From Orlajensenia leifsoniae (GTDB lineage Bacteria > Actinomycetota > Actinomycetes > Actinomycetales > Microbacteriaceae), in the NCBI RefSeq assembly GCF_004570845.1, contig NZ_SPQZ01000004.1, forward strand, positions 434,001-498,000: a stretch of DNA of 64,000 nucleotides, read 5' to 3'. A program made the position numbers and the translations under genes. The notes beneath the pieces were generated by a model. That model did no database searches and was not told the DNA's origin. It saw nothing but the letters and a program-made list of their open reading frames with translations. This document shows, one piece after another, positions 8,286 through 16,377 of this stretch (positions are counted from its first letter, which is position 1; every line of letters starts with the position of its first letter).

Positions 8286-9191
8286 ATGCCCGGAACGCGC
8301 CCAACGTCGATCGATGCCCCACTTCCGACGCTTCTCAACCGACGCACGGTGCTGGGCGGTGCCGCAGGTGGACTCCTGCTCGGCGCGCTCTCGACGGGAG
8401 GCGTCGCGCAGGCCGCGACCTCGCCCATCCCCAAGCTGCCCTATGAGGTGAGCCGCAGTGCCGTGCGGGTGACGAAGCTCGGCAAGAAGCAGTACGAGGC
8501 CATCGACGTGGTGCTCGGCACCGACAGGGTGCGCATCTTCGTGCCGTACGCATCGCTTCCCGGGACGAAGAAGGCCATCGGTGTGCTGTGGTTCTTCCAC
8601 GCCAACGGATCGGACTACACGTCCATCGACGGCGCGTACAAGTACGGCGCCGAGATGGCCGTCGACCAGGGTGCCGTGTGCGTCTGCGCCAACTACGGCG
8701 GCAGTCTCTGGACGACGCAGCCGGCCATCCAGGCTCAGGTGAACGTGTCGAAGTACGTGAGCACGGTCTGGAAGGTCGGGCTGAGCTTCATGCGGGGCAA
8801 CTCCGGTGGCGGTTCCCTCATGTGCTACTCCTACGGCAAGAAGCTCGTGCCGGCGGCGCGCGGCATGTACATGGCCAACGCGACGTACGACATGGAGGAC
8901 CTCTTCGACCGCGACCCCGTGCGCATCGCTCCGGTGTACGGCAACAACCGCGCGCTGGCCATCGCCACCAACCCTGCGCGCTTCGACCAGTCGGCGTGGA
9001 AGGGCACGCGCGTCAAGACCGTGGTGTCGTTGCTCGACCCGCTCGTCACGCCGTCGAAGCACGGACTCGCCCTGGCCGACAAGGCCAGGCCCGTCGCGAC
9101 CGAGGTGATCGTTCAGTACCACGATCAGGGTCACGTGGTTCCCGGATGGACGCAGACGGACATGATCAAGACGTTCCAGTCCTGGATGTAG
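8286..9191 (+). CDS. Secreted alpha/beta-hydrolase-like protein with Tat-type signal
   Basis: 301 residues. The N-terminus has NRRTVLGGAAGGLLLGALS, a twin-arginine-like signal ending at AQA (cleavage near residue 43). The mature part has the order of an alpha/beta hydrolase: IGVLWFFHANGSDY after the first strands, a nucleophile elbow at GNSGGG (S in the third position), and a late YHDQGHVV supplying a candidate histidine. It may be an esterase or depolymerase acting outside the cell; the substrate is not evident. The start at 8286 is fixed by AGGAGG four bases upstream and is preferred over an ATG at 8229. It is a single gene between the lyase-like trio and the exopolysaccharide locus. Confidence 0.65.
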   Translation: MPGTRPTSIDAPLPTLLNRRTVLGGAAGGLLLGALSTGGVAQAATSPIPKLPYEVSRSAVRVTKLGKKQYEAIDVVLGTDRVRIFVPYASLPGTKKAIGVLWFFHANGSDYTSIDGAYKYGAEMAVDQGAVCVCANYGGSLWTTQPAIQAQVNVSKYVSTVWKVGLSFMRGNSGGGSLMCYSYGKKLVPAARGMYMANATYDMEDLFDRDPVRIAPVYGNNRALAIATNPARFDQSAWKGTRVKTVVSLLDPLVTPSKHGLALADKARPVATEVIVQYHDQGHVVPGWTQTDMIKTFQSWM

Positions 9192-9314
9192 AAGGTGGAG
9201 GGAACGTCGCGTTGATGGCGCTTCGGCGCGCTCGCTTCGCTCCCGTGCCTCTGCGGGCGGGGCGTCGGTGGGAAATCGAATGTGCAGCGTCCCGTAATCC
9301 GCCCTTAACACCAC

Positions 9315-9339
9315 GTCTGTACCCTGAATGAGGGGTATC
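9315..9339 (+). promoter_or_regulatory. Conserved 25-bp motif with GAGGGG inverted element, copy 1
   Basis: The stretch contains the partly palindromic core ACCCTGAATGAGGGGT within GTCTGT-n-CCC-n-GAATGAGGGGTATC. A copy at 28581-28605 matches 23 of 25 bases. This one ends 28 bases before the nitroreductase-like gene, in promoter position. Similar dyads are used by NarL/LuxR-family regulators, but the regulator here is unknown. Confidence 0.6.
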
Positions 9340-9367
9340 TGCCCCGTCTCTCGGGGGAGGACAGATC

Positions 9368-10300
9368 ATGGCAGGTGTACGGGAACTGGTTCGAAAGCCG
9401 GTGCGCATGGTGCGCAGACGGTTCGCGATGGGAGCGGAGTTCGCCCGCGACTACCGCGCCTACAGGACGACGGCGGCGCCGACGGATGACGCCGCCAGCA
9501 CGGAGCTGTCGGGCATCCATCTCGAGACCCAGGTGACGAAGGACTATCACCGCGTCGAGAAGGGCCTGAGCCTGCGCTCGCCGAAGCACCCGTTCGGTGA
9601 CGCGGTCGATCGGCGACTCGCGATGCTGGTTCCGGCGGGAGCGGCCATCGATGAGGGCTACCAGGCCTTCGCCGTCGATGCGCGCGAAGCGCTGGCCGGC
9701 TGGAACACCGCCGGCTCACTGAGCGACATCGTGAGCCCGATGGCGGCGCCGAGCGATGCCATCGATCCCGAGCTGCTGGAGCAGTTCTTCGCCTCGCGCC
9801 ACAGCGTGCGTGACTTCGACGAGCATCGCCCCGTCGACCCTCGCCTCATCGACGAGGCCGTGCGCCTCGCCGGGAGCACGCCATCGGTCTGCAATCGCCA
9901 GGCCGCCCGGGTGCACGTCTTCGAGGGCGCTGAGGACAGCGCCCGCATCCTCGCCCACCAGAACGGCAATGCGGGCTTCCGACACCACGTGCGCACCGTG
10001 ATGATCGTCACGGTGGAGCGCGGTCTGTTCGCCGGTGCCGGGGAGCGCAACCAGCGCTGGGTCGACGGCGGGCTGTTCGCCATGACCCTGGTCTGGGCGC
10101 TGCACGGCCTGGGGCTCTCGAGCTGCATGCTCAACTGGTCGATGACCAACGCCCGCACCGACGCGCTGAGGCAGGAGGCCGGCATCCCGGCATCCGAAGA
10201 CGTCATCTGCCTCATCGCGGTCGGTCATGCGCCGGCAGACGGCTACAGGGTGGCGCGTTCGCCGAAGCGTCCGTTGTCGCAGGTGCTCACCCGGCACTGA
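9368..10300 (+). CDS. Nitroreductase family protein of exopolysaccharide loci
   Basis: 310 residues. The first 110 residues are specific to this subgroup (ETQVTKDYHRVEKGLSLRSPK). From about residue 135 a nitroreductase (FMN-binding) domain follows: FFASRHSVRDFDEHRPVD, then LIDEAVRLAGSTPSVCNRQ and a late GLGLSSCMLNW. Nitroreductases use FMN and NAD(P)H; members in this setting are often found in polysaccharide loci together with pyruvyltransferases and may modify a sugar, but no substrate is known. GGGGGAGGACAG precedes the ATG. The upstream 25-bp motif suggests regulation shared with the far end of the locus. A strong terminator follows. Confidence 0.75.
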   Translation: MAGVRELVRKPVRMVRRRFAMGAEFARDYRAYRTTAAPTDDAASTELSGIHLETQVTKDYHRVEKGLSLRSPKHPFGDAVDRRLAMLVPAGAAIDEGYQAFAVDAREALAGWNTAGSLSDIVSPMAAPSDAIDPELLEQFFASRHSVRDFDEHRPVDPRLIDEAVRLAGSTPSVCNRQAARVHVFEGAEDSARILAHQNGNAGFRHHVRTVMIVTVERGLFAGAGERNQRWVDGGLFAMTLVWALHGLGLSSCMLNWSMTNARTDALRQEAGIPASEDVICLIAVGHAPADGYRVARSPKRPLSQVLTRH

Positions 10301-10306
10301 GTGCAG

Positions 10307-10345
10307 GAACGCCCCGCCCTGCCGTGAGGCTGGGGCGGGGCGTTC
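10307..10345. terminator. Bidirectional terminator between nitroreductase-like gene and ugd
   Basis: A perfect 13-bp stem, GAACGCCCCGCCC (10307-10319) with GGGCGGGGCGTTC (10333-10345), and a 13-base loop. It lies between two convergent genes and can serve both; there is no long T tract. Confidence 0.75.
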
Positions 10346-10361
10346 GTGCTGCGCTTCGGCT

Positions 10362-10411
10362 GCGGACTGCGTCCGGGCCTCAGCGGGCGGGGGCCGCGGA
10401 CTGCGTCCGGG
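10362..10411. repeat. Short direct repeat in intergenic spacer
   Basis: GCGGACTGCGTCCGGG occurs at 10362-10377 and again at 10396-10411, just downstream of the stop of ugd. The repeat unit itself contains the dyad GGAC..GTCC. No function is evident. Confidence 0.7.
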
Positions 10412-10429
10412 ACCCCCGCGAGAGGAGCG

Positions 10430-11746
10430 TCAGGGGCGGCCGAGGCCCTTGTAGGTCCAGCCGTCGGCGCGCCAGGCTGCCGCGTCGAGGCAGTTGCGTC
10501 CGTCGATCACGATCTTCGCTCCGACGAGGGCGCTGGCGTACGCCGGCTCCATCTGGCGGTACTCGTTCCACTCCGTGACGATCACGACGAGGTCGGCTCC
10601 GGTGAGCGCCTCGGCGGTGTCGGTCACGTAGTCGAGCTGCGGGTGCAGTCGACGCGAGTTCTCGATGGCCTCGGGGTCGGTGGCGATCACGTCGGCGCCG
10701 AGACCCTTGAGGCGCACGGCCACGTCGAGGGCCGGCGAGTCGCGGATGTCGTCGGAGAACGGCTTGAAGGCGAGTCCGAGCACGGCGACACGCTTGCCGT
10801 TCACCTCGCCGTCGAGGGCGTCGACAGCGAGGTCGACGACCCGCTGACGGCGGCGCAGGTTGATGGCGTCGACCTCCTTGAGGAAGGCGACGGACTCACC
10901 ACGGCCCAGCTCCTCGGCACGTGCGGTGAAGGCGCGGATGTCCTTGGGGAGGCATCCGCCGCCGAAGCCGGCTCCGGCTCCGAGGAAGCGCCGGCCGATG
11001 CGGGCGTCGTAGCCGATGGCGTCGGCCAGCTGCGTCACGTCGGCGCCTGTGACCTCCGCGATCTCGGCCATCGCGTTGATGAACGAGATCTTGGTGGCGA
11101 GGAACGCGTTGGCCGACACCTTGACGAGCTCGGCCGTGGCGTAGTCGGTGGTCACCAGGGGAGTGTCAGCCGCGATCGCCGTCGCGTAGCACTCGCTCAG
11201 GAGCGACTCGGCCCGCACGGCGGCCTCGGGCTCGGGCGGGAGGCCGTAGACGAGACGGTCGGGCGTGATCGTGTCCTGCACGGCGAATCCCTCGCGCAGG
11301 AACTCGGGGTTCCACGCCAGGATCGCGTCGGTTCCGGATGCCGCGAGCTTCTCGGCGAGACGGGCTGCCGTGCCGACAGGCACGGTCGACTTGCCGGCGA
11401 CCAGGTCGCCCGCGGAGAGGTGCGGGATGAGCGCATCGATGGCCGCGTCGACGTAGGTGAGGTCGGCGGCGTAGGAGCCCTTCTTCTGAGGGGTTCCCAC
11501 GGCGACGAAGTGCACCACGGCACCGGCGGCATCCGCGATGTCGGTGCTGAATCGCAGCCGACCCGAGTTCACGCCCGAGATCAGGATCTCGGGAAGTCCG
11601 GGCTCGAAGAACGGGGCACGCCCCTCAGCCAGTGCGGCGATCTTCGTTTCGTCGACATCGATTCCGATGACGTCGTGCCCGAGTTCGGCCATGCTGGCCG
11701 CGTGCACTGCTCCGAGGTAACCGCATCCGATGACTGAGATCTTCAC
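10430..11746 (-). CDS. ugd: UDP-glucose 6-dehydrogenase
   Basis: 438 residues, the normal size for the family. It oxidises UDP-glucose to UDP-glucuronate with two NAD+, supplying the acidic sugar donor for the exopolysaccharide. The N-terminal Rossmann domain has GCGYLG at 7-12 and the central domain is followed by the catalytic Cys at about 265 in GFGGGCLPKD. The C-terminal domain begins near VLGLAFKPFSDDIRDSP. The GTG at 11746 is chosen because MKISVIG is the conserved N-terminus and AAAGG stands 8-9 bases upstream; longer starts add an unrelated leader. It is divergent from the first glycosyltransferase of the locus across a 215-base region. Confidence 0.95.
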   Translation of the reverse strand: MKISVIGCGYLGAVHAASMAELGHDVIGIDVDETKIAALAEGRAPFFEPGLPEILISGVNSGRLRFSTDIADAAGAVVHFVAVGTPQKKGSYAADLTYVDAAIDALIPHLSAGDLVAGKSTVPVGTAARLAEKLAASGTDAILAWNPEFLREGFAVQDTITPDRLVYGLPPEPEAAVRAESLLSECYATAIAADTPLVTTDYATAELVKVSANAFLATKISFINAMAEIAEVTGADVTQLADAIGYDARIGRRFLGAGAGFGGGCLPKDIRAFTARAEELGRGESVAFLKEVDAINLRRRQRVVDLAVDALDGEVNGKRVAVLGLAFKPFSDDIRDSPALDVAVRLKGLGADVIATDPEAIENSRRLHPQLDYVTDTAEALTGADLVVIVTEWNEYRQMEPAYASALVGAKIVIDGRNCLDAAAWRADGWTYKGLGRP

Positions 11747-11961
11747 GCTTGGCCTTTCGTTGATTTCACTTGCGAGCCACGGCGCACGCGTCTGGTCTTC
11801 CAAGTTGTACCAAACGCCCATCCGTGAGTGTTGCTCACACGTTACGACCGGGTGTACATCTCGCGACACCCAGCGTACCGGCGAAAATCCGGCGGTACTG
11901 TCGGCAGGAGGTTCAGTGTCGTTCCACCCCTTTCAGATCGTGCAGAGACGACAAGGCGCCC
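11747..11961. promoter_or_regulatory. Divergent promoter region of the exopolysaccharide locus
   Basis: This spacer separates ugd from the glycosyltransferase run. It contains the dyad GTGAG-tgttg-CTCAC at 11824-11838, which could be an operator. TACTGT near 11896-11901 is a candidate -10 for the rightward genes. TACAAC on the minus strand near 11806 is a candidate for ugd. All are by eye and tentative. Confidence 0.35.
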
Positions 11962-13011
11962 ATGACTTCCAGCACTTCCAGCAGCACCCTCCCGCTGTCA
12001 CCCGTGCCATCCCGGCCGCTCGTGGTGCAGCACACCCTCGCTCCGCCGGACGGCCGCACCAAGTACGTCGACATCATCGTCGACGGCGCATCGCCCGACG
12101 TCAGCATCCGGTACTTCACCTGGAAGGGTGCGCTCTCGGCCGACTACGACGTGCTCCACGTGCACTGGCCCGAGCTCATGATCCGGGGGAAGAAGTCGTG
12201 GAAGCGTTTCGCCCGGCGCCGCGCGCTGCAGGTGCTCGTCTTCAGGCTGAAGCGCAAGCGCATCCCCATCGTGCGCACCCTGCACAACGTCACCCCGCAC
12301 GAGGAGGGTTCGGCGGCCGAGAACCGATCGCTCGACCTCATCGACAGGTCCACCTCGCTCTACCTGCGGCTGAACCCCACGACCGAGCTCCCCACGGACG
12401 CTGAGGCCGTCACCATCCTGCACGGTCACTACATCGAGAAGTTCGCCCAGCACTCGCTGCCGCCGCGCGAACCCGGCCGCATCCTGTACTTCGGCATCAT
12501 CCGCCCGTACAAGGGCGTCGACCTGCTGCTCGACGCCTTCCGGGAGCTGCCGGGCGACGACCTCACCCTGCGGGTGGTCGGCAGCCCGAGCGTGGGCCAG
12601 CGCGAACTGGTGGAGGAGCGCGTCGCCCGCGACCCGCGCACCTCGGCGCTGCTCGCCTACGTCGACGACGACGTGCTGGTCTCCGAGATCGGCCAGGCCG
12701 AACTCGTCGTGCTGCCCTACCGCGAGATGCACAACTCGGGCGCCATCCTGGTGGCACTCTCGCTGTCGCGCCCGGCCCTCGTGCCGCGGTCACCGGCGAA
12801 CACGGCGCTCCGCGAGGAGGTCGGGCCCGGCTGGGTCATCGAGTACGACGGTGAGCTCACCCCCGAGGTGATCGCCGAGGCGCTCCAGACCGTGCGCACC
12901 GTGGCCGCCGATGATGCCCCCGACCTGTCACGTCGTGACTGGAAGGTCCTCGGCGAGGAGCACGCAGCTGCCTACCGCCGCGCCATCGAGATCGCGCGGG
13001 CCGTCCGATGA
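11962..13011 (+). CDS. Glycosyltransferase, GT-B fold
   Basis: 349 residues. A short Ser/Thr-rich start is followed by VVQHTLAPPDGRTKYVD and DVLHVHWPELMIRG, an acceptor-domain pattern common in actinobacterial exopolysaccharide transferases. The donor domain starts at RILYFGIIRPYKGVDLLLDAF and continues to VVLPYREMHNSGAILVALSL, where GT4 enzymes carry the EX7E region. The ATG at 11962 has AAGGCG just upstream; longer in-frame starts run into noncoding sequence. It overlaps the flippase by ATGA. It probably adds one sugar to the lipid-linked repeat unit on the cytoplasmic face; sugar and linkage cannot be read from the sequence. Confidence 0.8.
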   Translation: MTSSTSSSTLPLSPVPSRPLVVQHTLAPPDGRTKYVDIIVDGASPDVSIRYFTWKGALSADYDVLHVHWPELMIRGKKSWKRFARRRALQVLVFRLKRKRIPIVRTLHNVTPHEEGSAAENRSLDLIDRSTSLYLRLNPTTELPTDAEAVTILHGHYIEKFAQHSLPPREPGRILYFGIIRPYKGVDLLLDAFRELPGDDLTLRVVGSPSVGQRELVEERVARDPRTSALLAYVDDDVLVSEIGQAELVVLPYREMHNSGAILVALSLSRPALVPRSPANTALREEVGPGWVIEYDGELTPEVIAEALQTVRTVAADDAPDLSRRDWKVLGEEHAAAYRRAIEIARAVR

Positions 13012-14600
13012 CGCGTACCGAGCGCCGACCGGCCGACGGCGTCGAGCAGTCGCTCGCCACCTCGGCCTCGCGCGGCGCCGTCGTGATGATCGGCGGGCAG
13101 GCCGTGCGCGTGATCGTGCAGCTCGCCGGAGTGGTCATCCTCGCTCGCCTGCTCGGACCGACGGACTTCGGCCTCGTGGCCATGGTGACGGCCGTGATCG
13201 GCATCGGCGAGGTGTTCCGCGACTTCGGCCTCTCATCGGCAGCTGTGCAGGCCAAGACGCTCTCGCCGCACCAGAAGGACAACCTGTTCTGGATCAACAC
13301 GGGCATCGGCGCCGTGCTGACCGTCGTGACGTTCCTGCTCGCCAGCCCCATCGCCTCGCTCTACGGCGACGACAGGCTGCGCCTGCTCACCGAGGTGCTC
13401 TCCATCACCTTCCTGCTGAACGGCCTCTCCACCCAGTTCCGCGCCGACCTCGGGCGTCACCTCGGATTCGGTCGTCTCGTGGTGGCGGATGCCGTCGGCC
13501 AGGCCATCGCGCTCGTCGCCGCCATCGTCGTCGGCGTGATGGGCGGCGGCTACTGGGCGCTCGCCGTGCAGCAGGTCGGGCAGGCGGCCCTCGTGCTCAT
13601 CGTGCTGGTGATCGTGACCGACTGGTATCCACGCGGCATCCATCGCCATGCCGGAATGAAGCCGTTGCTGTCCTACGGCGTCACGGTCTTCCTGGCGCAG
13701 ATGCTCAACTACGTCAGCCGCAACGTCGACTCCGTCATCATCGGCGCCCGGTTCGGACCGGCATCCCTCGGCCTCTACAACCGCTCGTTCCAGCTGGTGA
13801 TGCTGCCGCTGCTGCAACTGCAGGCCCCGGCCACCCGCGTCGCGCTGCCCGTGCTGTCGCGCCTGCAGGACCAGCGCGACAGGTTCAACGCCTTCATCAG
13901 CTTCGGCCAGACCACGCTGTTGGCCATCGTCGGCCTCATGTTCGCGTTCCTCGGAGCCCAGGCGACGGCCGTCGTCTCGATCATGCTGGGCGAGCAGTGG
14001 CTGGAGGCCGTTCCGGTCTTCCAGATCCTGCTCATCGCCGGCTGGTTCCAGGCCGCCGCCTACGTGAGCTATTGGGTGTTCCTCTCCAAGGGCCTCACGA
14101 AGGAGAACCTCTGGTCGGCCCTCGTCACGCGTCCTCTCACGATCGGGCTCATCCTGCTCGGGTCGCTGTGGGGCGTCTACGGAGTCGCGGCCGGCTTCGC
14201 CCTCGGCCTCGGCATCACCTGGCCGATCGCCCTCTTCTGGATCAGCAAGGTCTCCGACGTCGACGCCAAGCGCCTGTTCCTCAACGGCCTGCGCATGATC
14301 ATCGTCTTCGGCATCGCCACGGGCGCCTCCTACGCGTCGACCCTCGCCGTGCCGGCCGACCAGCCGCTGCTCCACCTCGCCATCGGATCCGTCGCCCTGC
14401 TCGGCATGCTCGCGCTGGAGGCGGCCATCTGGCCGCGCTTCCGCGCCGACGTGCTGCAGGTCATCGGCGCCCGTCGCTACCTCAGCCGTGCTCGGACTGC
14501 TCCGGCCAGCCAGGCTTCAGACCCCGACGCTCCATCGGCATCGGCATCCGCCACCTCGACCGACACCCCAGAACCGACGACCCGAACGGAGAAGGAATGA
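13008..14600 (+). CDS. Exopolysaccharide flippase, WzxC-like
   Basis: 530 residues with about fourteen membrane helices and a polar 30-residue Ser/Thr/Asp-rich tail. The N-terminus (SRGAVVMIGGQAVRVIVQLAG, RLLGPTDFGLVAMVTA) is typical of the lipopolysaccharide biosynthesis flippases related to WzxC/AmsL. These translocate undecaprenyl-diphosphate-linked repeat units to the outer face for Wzy polymerisation. Start and stop overlap both neighbours by four bases, so it sits inside a tightly coupled operon from 11962 to 18457. It is the second flippase in the window; the first (2031-3260) is in a lower-GC block and much shorter. Confidence 0.85.
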   Translation: MTRTERRPADGVEQSLATSASRGAVVMIGGQAVRVIVQLAGVVILARLLGPTDFGLVAMVTAVIGIGEVFRDFGLSSAAVQAKTLSPHQKDNLFWINTGIGAVLTVVTFLLASPIASLYGDDRLRLLTEVLSITFLLNGLSTQFRADLGRHLGFGRLVVADAVGQAIALVAAIVVGVMGGGYWALAVQQVGQAALVLIVLVIVTDWYPRGIHRHAGMKPLLSYGVTVFLAQMLNYVSRNVDSVIIGARFGPASLGLYNRSFQLVMLPLLQLQAPATRVALPVLSRLQDQRDRFNAFISFGQTTLLAIVGLMFAFLGAQATAVVSIMLGEQWLEAVPVFQILLIAGWFQAAAYVSYWVFLSKGLTKENLWSALVTRPLTIGLILLGSLWGVYGVAAGFALGLGITWPIALFWISKVSDVDAKRLFLNGLRMIIVFGIATGASYASTLAVPADQPLLHLAIGSVALLGMLALEAAIWPRFRADVLQVIGARRYLSRARTAPASQASDPDAPSASASATSTDTPEPTTRTEKE

Positions 14601-15850
14601 GACGCCGCATCCAATCCAGACTCCTCCGCACGTGGAGAGACCTGCGCTACAGTTCCGGGCTGCCGCCCCGACAGGATCGCGCGACGGCCCGCCGGGCGTC
14701 CGCAGCACTCCCGGCATCCGCAGCGCGGAACGTGCACCTGCTCATCGCCGCCCCCGGGCGGGGCAACATCGGCGACCAGGCGCTGTTCGAGGCCTTCCTC
14801 GAGAACGCGCCCGGCCCGATCATCGCCATCGTGCGCGAGACCGACGACTTCGTCGTCCCCGATGCCGTGAGCTCGAAGGTGGAGGTGTTCCCCCTCCCGA
14901 GCCTCGTCTACGGAGAGGGGCCGGCGCACGAGCAGGCCATCCGCACCTTCGTCGAACTGCTGCGGAGGGCACGCAGCCTCTCCATCATCGGCGCGGACAT
15001 CATGGACGGCCGCTACAGCCTCCGCGGCTCGGTGCGCCGCGCCATGCTGGCCGAGATCGGCGCGATCGAGGGCGTCCCCACCCGCATCGTCGGCTTCAGC
15101 TGGAACGGGTCGCCCAGCTTCGGTGCCCGCCGAGCCCTGGTCAGGGCCAGTCGTGCGGGTGTCGTGCCGCTGCTCCGCGATCCCCGCTCGGCCGAGCGGG
15201 CGATCGAGCACGGGATCAGCAGCGTCGAGCTCGTCGCCGACATCGTGTTCGCCGCGACGACGACGGATGCGAGCGTCGCGACCCCGGCCGTGCCGTTCGC
15301 CATCGTCAACGTCAGCGGCCTGATCGCGCGCACGACCGACCAGACCGCCCAGTACCGGCGCATCATCGACCACCTGCGCTCGGCCGGGCTCCACGTGGTG
15401 ATCCTGCCGCACGTGATCAAGGACCTCAGCGACGACCTCGTCGCCTGCCGCGCCGTGGCCGAGGTGGTCGCGGGCCCCGACGTCACCTTCGTCGAGGAGC
15501 TGTTGCCGCCGGCCCAGATCCGGGCTCTCGCCGCCCAGGCGACGGTCACGGTGACGGGCCGGATGCACCTGTCGATCATGTCGCTGATGGGCGGCACCCC
15601 AGCCGTGACGATGGCCACGCAGGGCAAGGTCGAGGGACTGATGGAGCTCATCGGAGCCCCCGAGCTGTGCGTGTCTCCGGCCGGCGACTTCGCCGGGCCC
15701 GTCATCGCATCGCTCGCCCACGTGATGCCCCCGTCGTCGGCGACCCGAGCGGCGATCACGGCCGGGCTGCCCCGGGTGATCGAGCTGGCCAGGGCGAACA
15801 CCGCCGGCCTCGACGAGCCCGTCCTGAGCGCGGCTGGGACGTCGAGCTGA
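14597..15850 (+). CDS. Polysaccharide pyruvyl transferase family protein (1)
   Basis: 417 residues. After a basic N-terminal stretch comes VHLLIAAPGRGNIGDQALFEAF, the glycine-rich N-terminal signature of PF04230-type enzymes, which transfer pyruvate from phosphoenolpyruvate as a ketal onto sugars. Further blocks are SLSIIGADIMDGRYS, a loop around LLRDPRSAERA, and the C-terminal VTVTGRMHLSIMSLMGGTPAVTM that carries the conserved R-x-H. The ATG has GGAGAAGG upstream and overlaps the flippase stop. A second, different member is encoded at 20835-21962, so the polymer may carry two pyruvate ketals or the two enzymes may act on different sugars. Confidence 0.85.
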   Translation: MRRRIQSRLLRTWRDLRYSSGLPPRQDRATARRASAALPASAARNVHLLIAAPGRGNIGDQALFEAFLENAPGPIIAIVRETDDFVVPDAVSSKVEVFPLPSLVYGEGPAHEQAIRTFVELLRRARSLSIIGADIMDGRYSLRGSVRRAMLAEIGAIEGVPTRIVGFSWNGSPSFGARRALVRASRAGVVPLLRDPRSAERAIEHGISSVELVADIVFAATTTDASVATPAVPFAIVNVSGLIARTTDQTAQYRRIIDHLRSAGLHVVILPHVIKDLSDDLVACRAVAEVVAGPDVTFVEELLPPAQIRALAAQATVTVTGRMHLSIMSLMGGTPAVTMATQGKVEGLMELIGAPELCVSPAGDFAGPVIASLAHVMPPSSATRAAITAGLPRVIELARANTAGLDEPVLSAAGTSS

Positions 15851-16377
15851 TGGGCGGCCTCAAGCAGCTCATCGCCACGACCATCGCGCCGAGCTCCCTC
15901 TGGTCGCCGCGGGTGCGGGTGCGCCTGCTGCGCTTCTGCGGCGTCACCGTCGGTACCGGCACCCGCATCCGTCCCGGCATCCGTTTCATCGAGAGGGTCG
16001 ACCTGCTGAGCATCGGGGACGGATGCTTCATCAACGTCGAACTCCTCGTCGGATCGAACTCGCCCGTCGTGCTCGGCGACAGGGTGTCGCTCGGCCCGCG
16101 GGTCCAGCTCGTTCCGACGACCCACGAGATCGGTCCGGCCTCCGCCCGGGCCGGAGCCTCGGTCAGCGCCCCCATCACGATCGGCGATGGAACCTGGATC
16201 GGCGCCGGCACCATCGTGCTCGGCGGCGTCACCATCGGGTCGGGGTGCATCGTCGCCGCGGGATCCGTGGTCACGGCCGACTGCGAGCCCGATTCGCTCT
16301 ACGGCGGCACCCCTGCGCGCCGCATCCGCGCCCTCGACGTCGCCCCAGAAGCCAGCAGCACCCAAGGAGTCAGATGA
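15850..16377 (+). CDS. Left-handed beta-helix (hexapeptide) O-acyltransferase
   Basis: 175 residues. A short N-terminal helix leads into hexapeptide repeats: GVTVGTGTRIRPGIRF, LSIGDGCFINVELLVGSN, VVLGDRVSLGPRVQLVPTTH (with the catalytic-type His), ITIGDGTWIGAGTIVLGG and GSGCIVAAGSVVTADC, ending with YGGTPARRIR. This is the pattern of the serine/maltose/NodL-type acetyltransferases that use acetyl-CoA. It probably O-acetylates a sugar of the repeat unit in the cytoplasm. It overlaps the upstream pyruvyltransferase by one base (TGATG) and the downstream glycosyltransferase by four. Confidence 0.85.
   Translation: MGGLKQLIATTIAPSSLWSPRVRVRLLRFCGVTVGTGTRIRPGIRFIERVDLLSIGDGCFINVELLVGSNSPVVLGDRVSLGPRVQLVPTTHEIGPASARAGASVSAPITIGDGTWIGAGTIVLGGVTIGSGCIVAAGSVVTADCEPDSLYGGTPARRIRALDVAPEASSTQGVR

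Noticed and set aside
13233-14375. Long minus-strand open frame inside the flippase gene
   Set aside because: The product is rich in Glu, Asp, Gly and His without a fold, and the plus-strand flippase has clear membrane helices and coupled start and stop.
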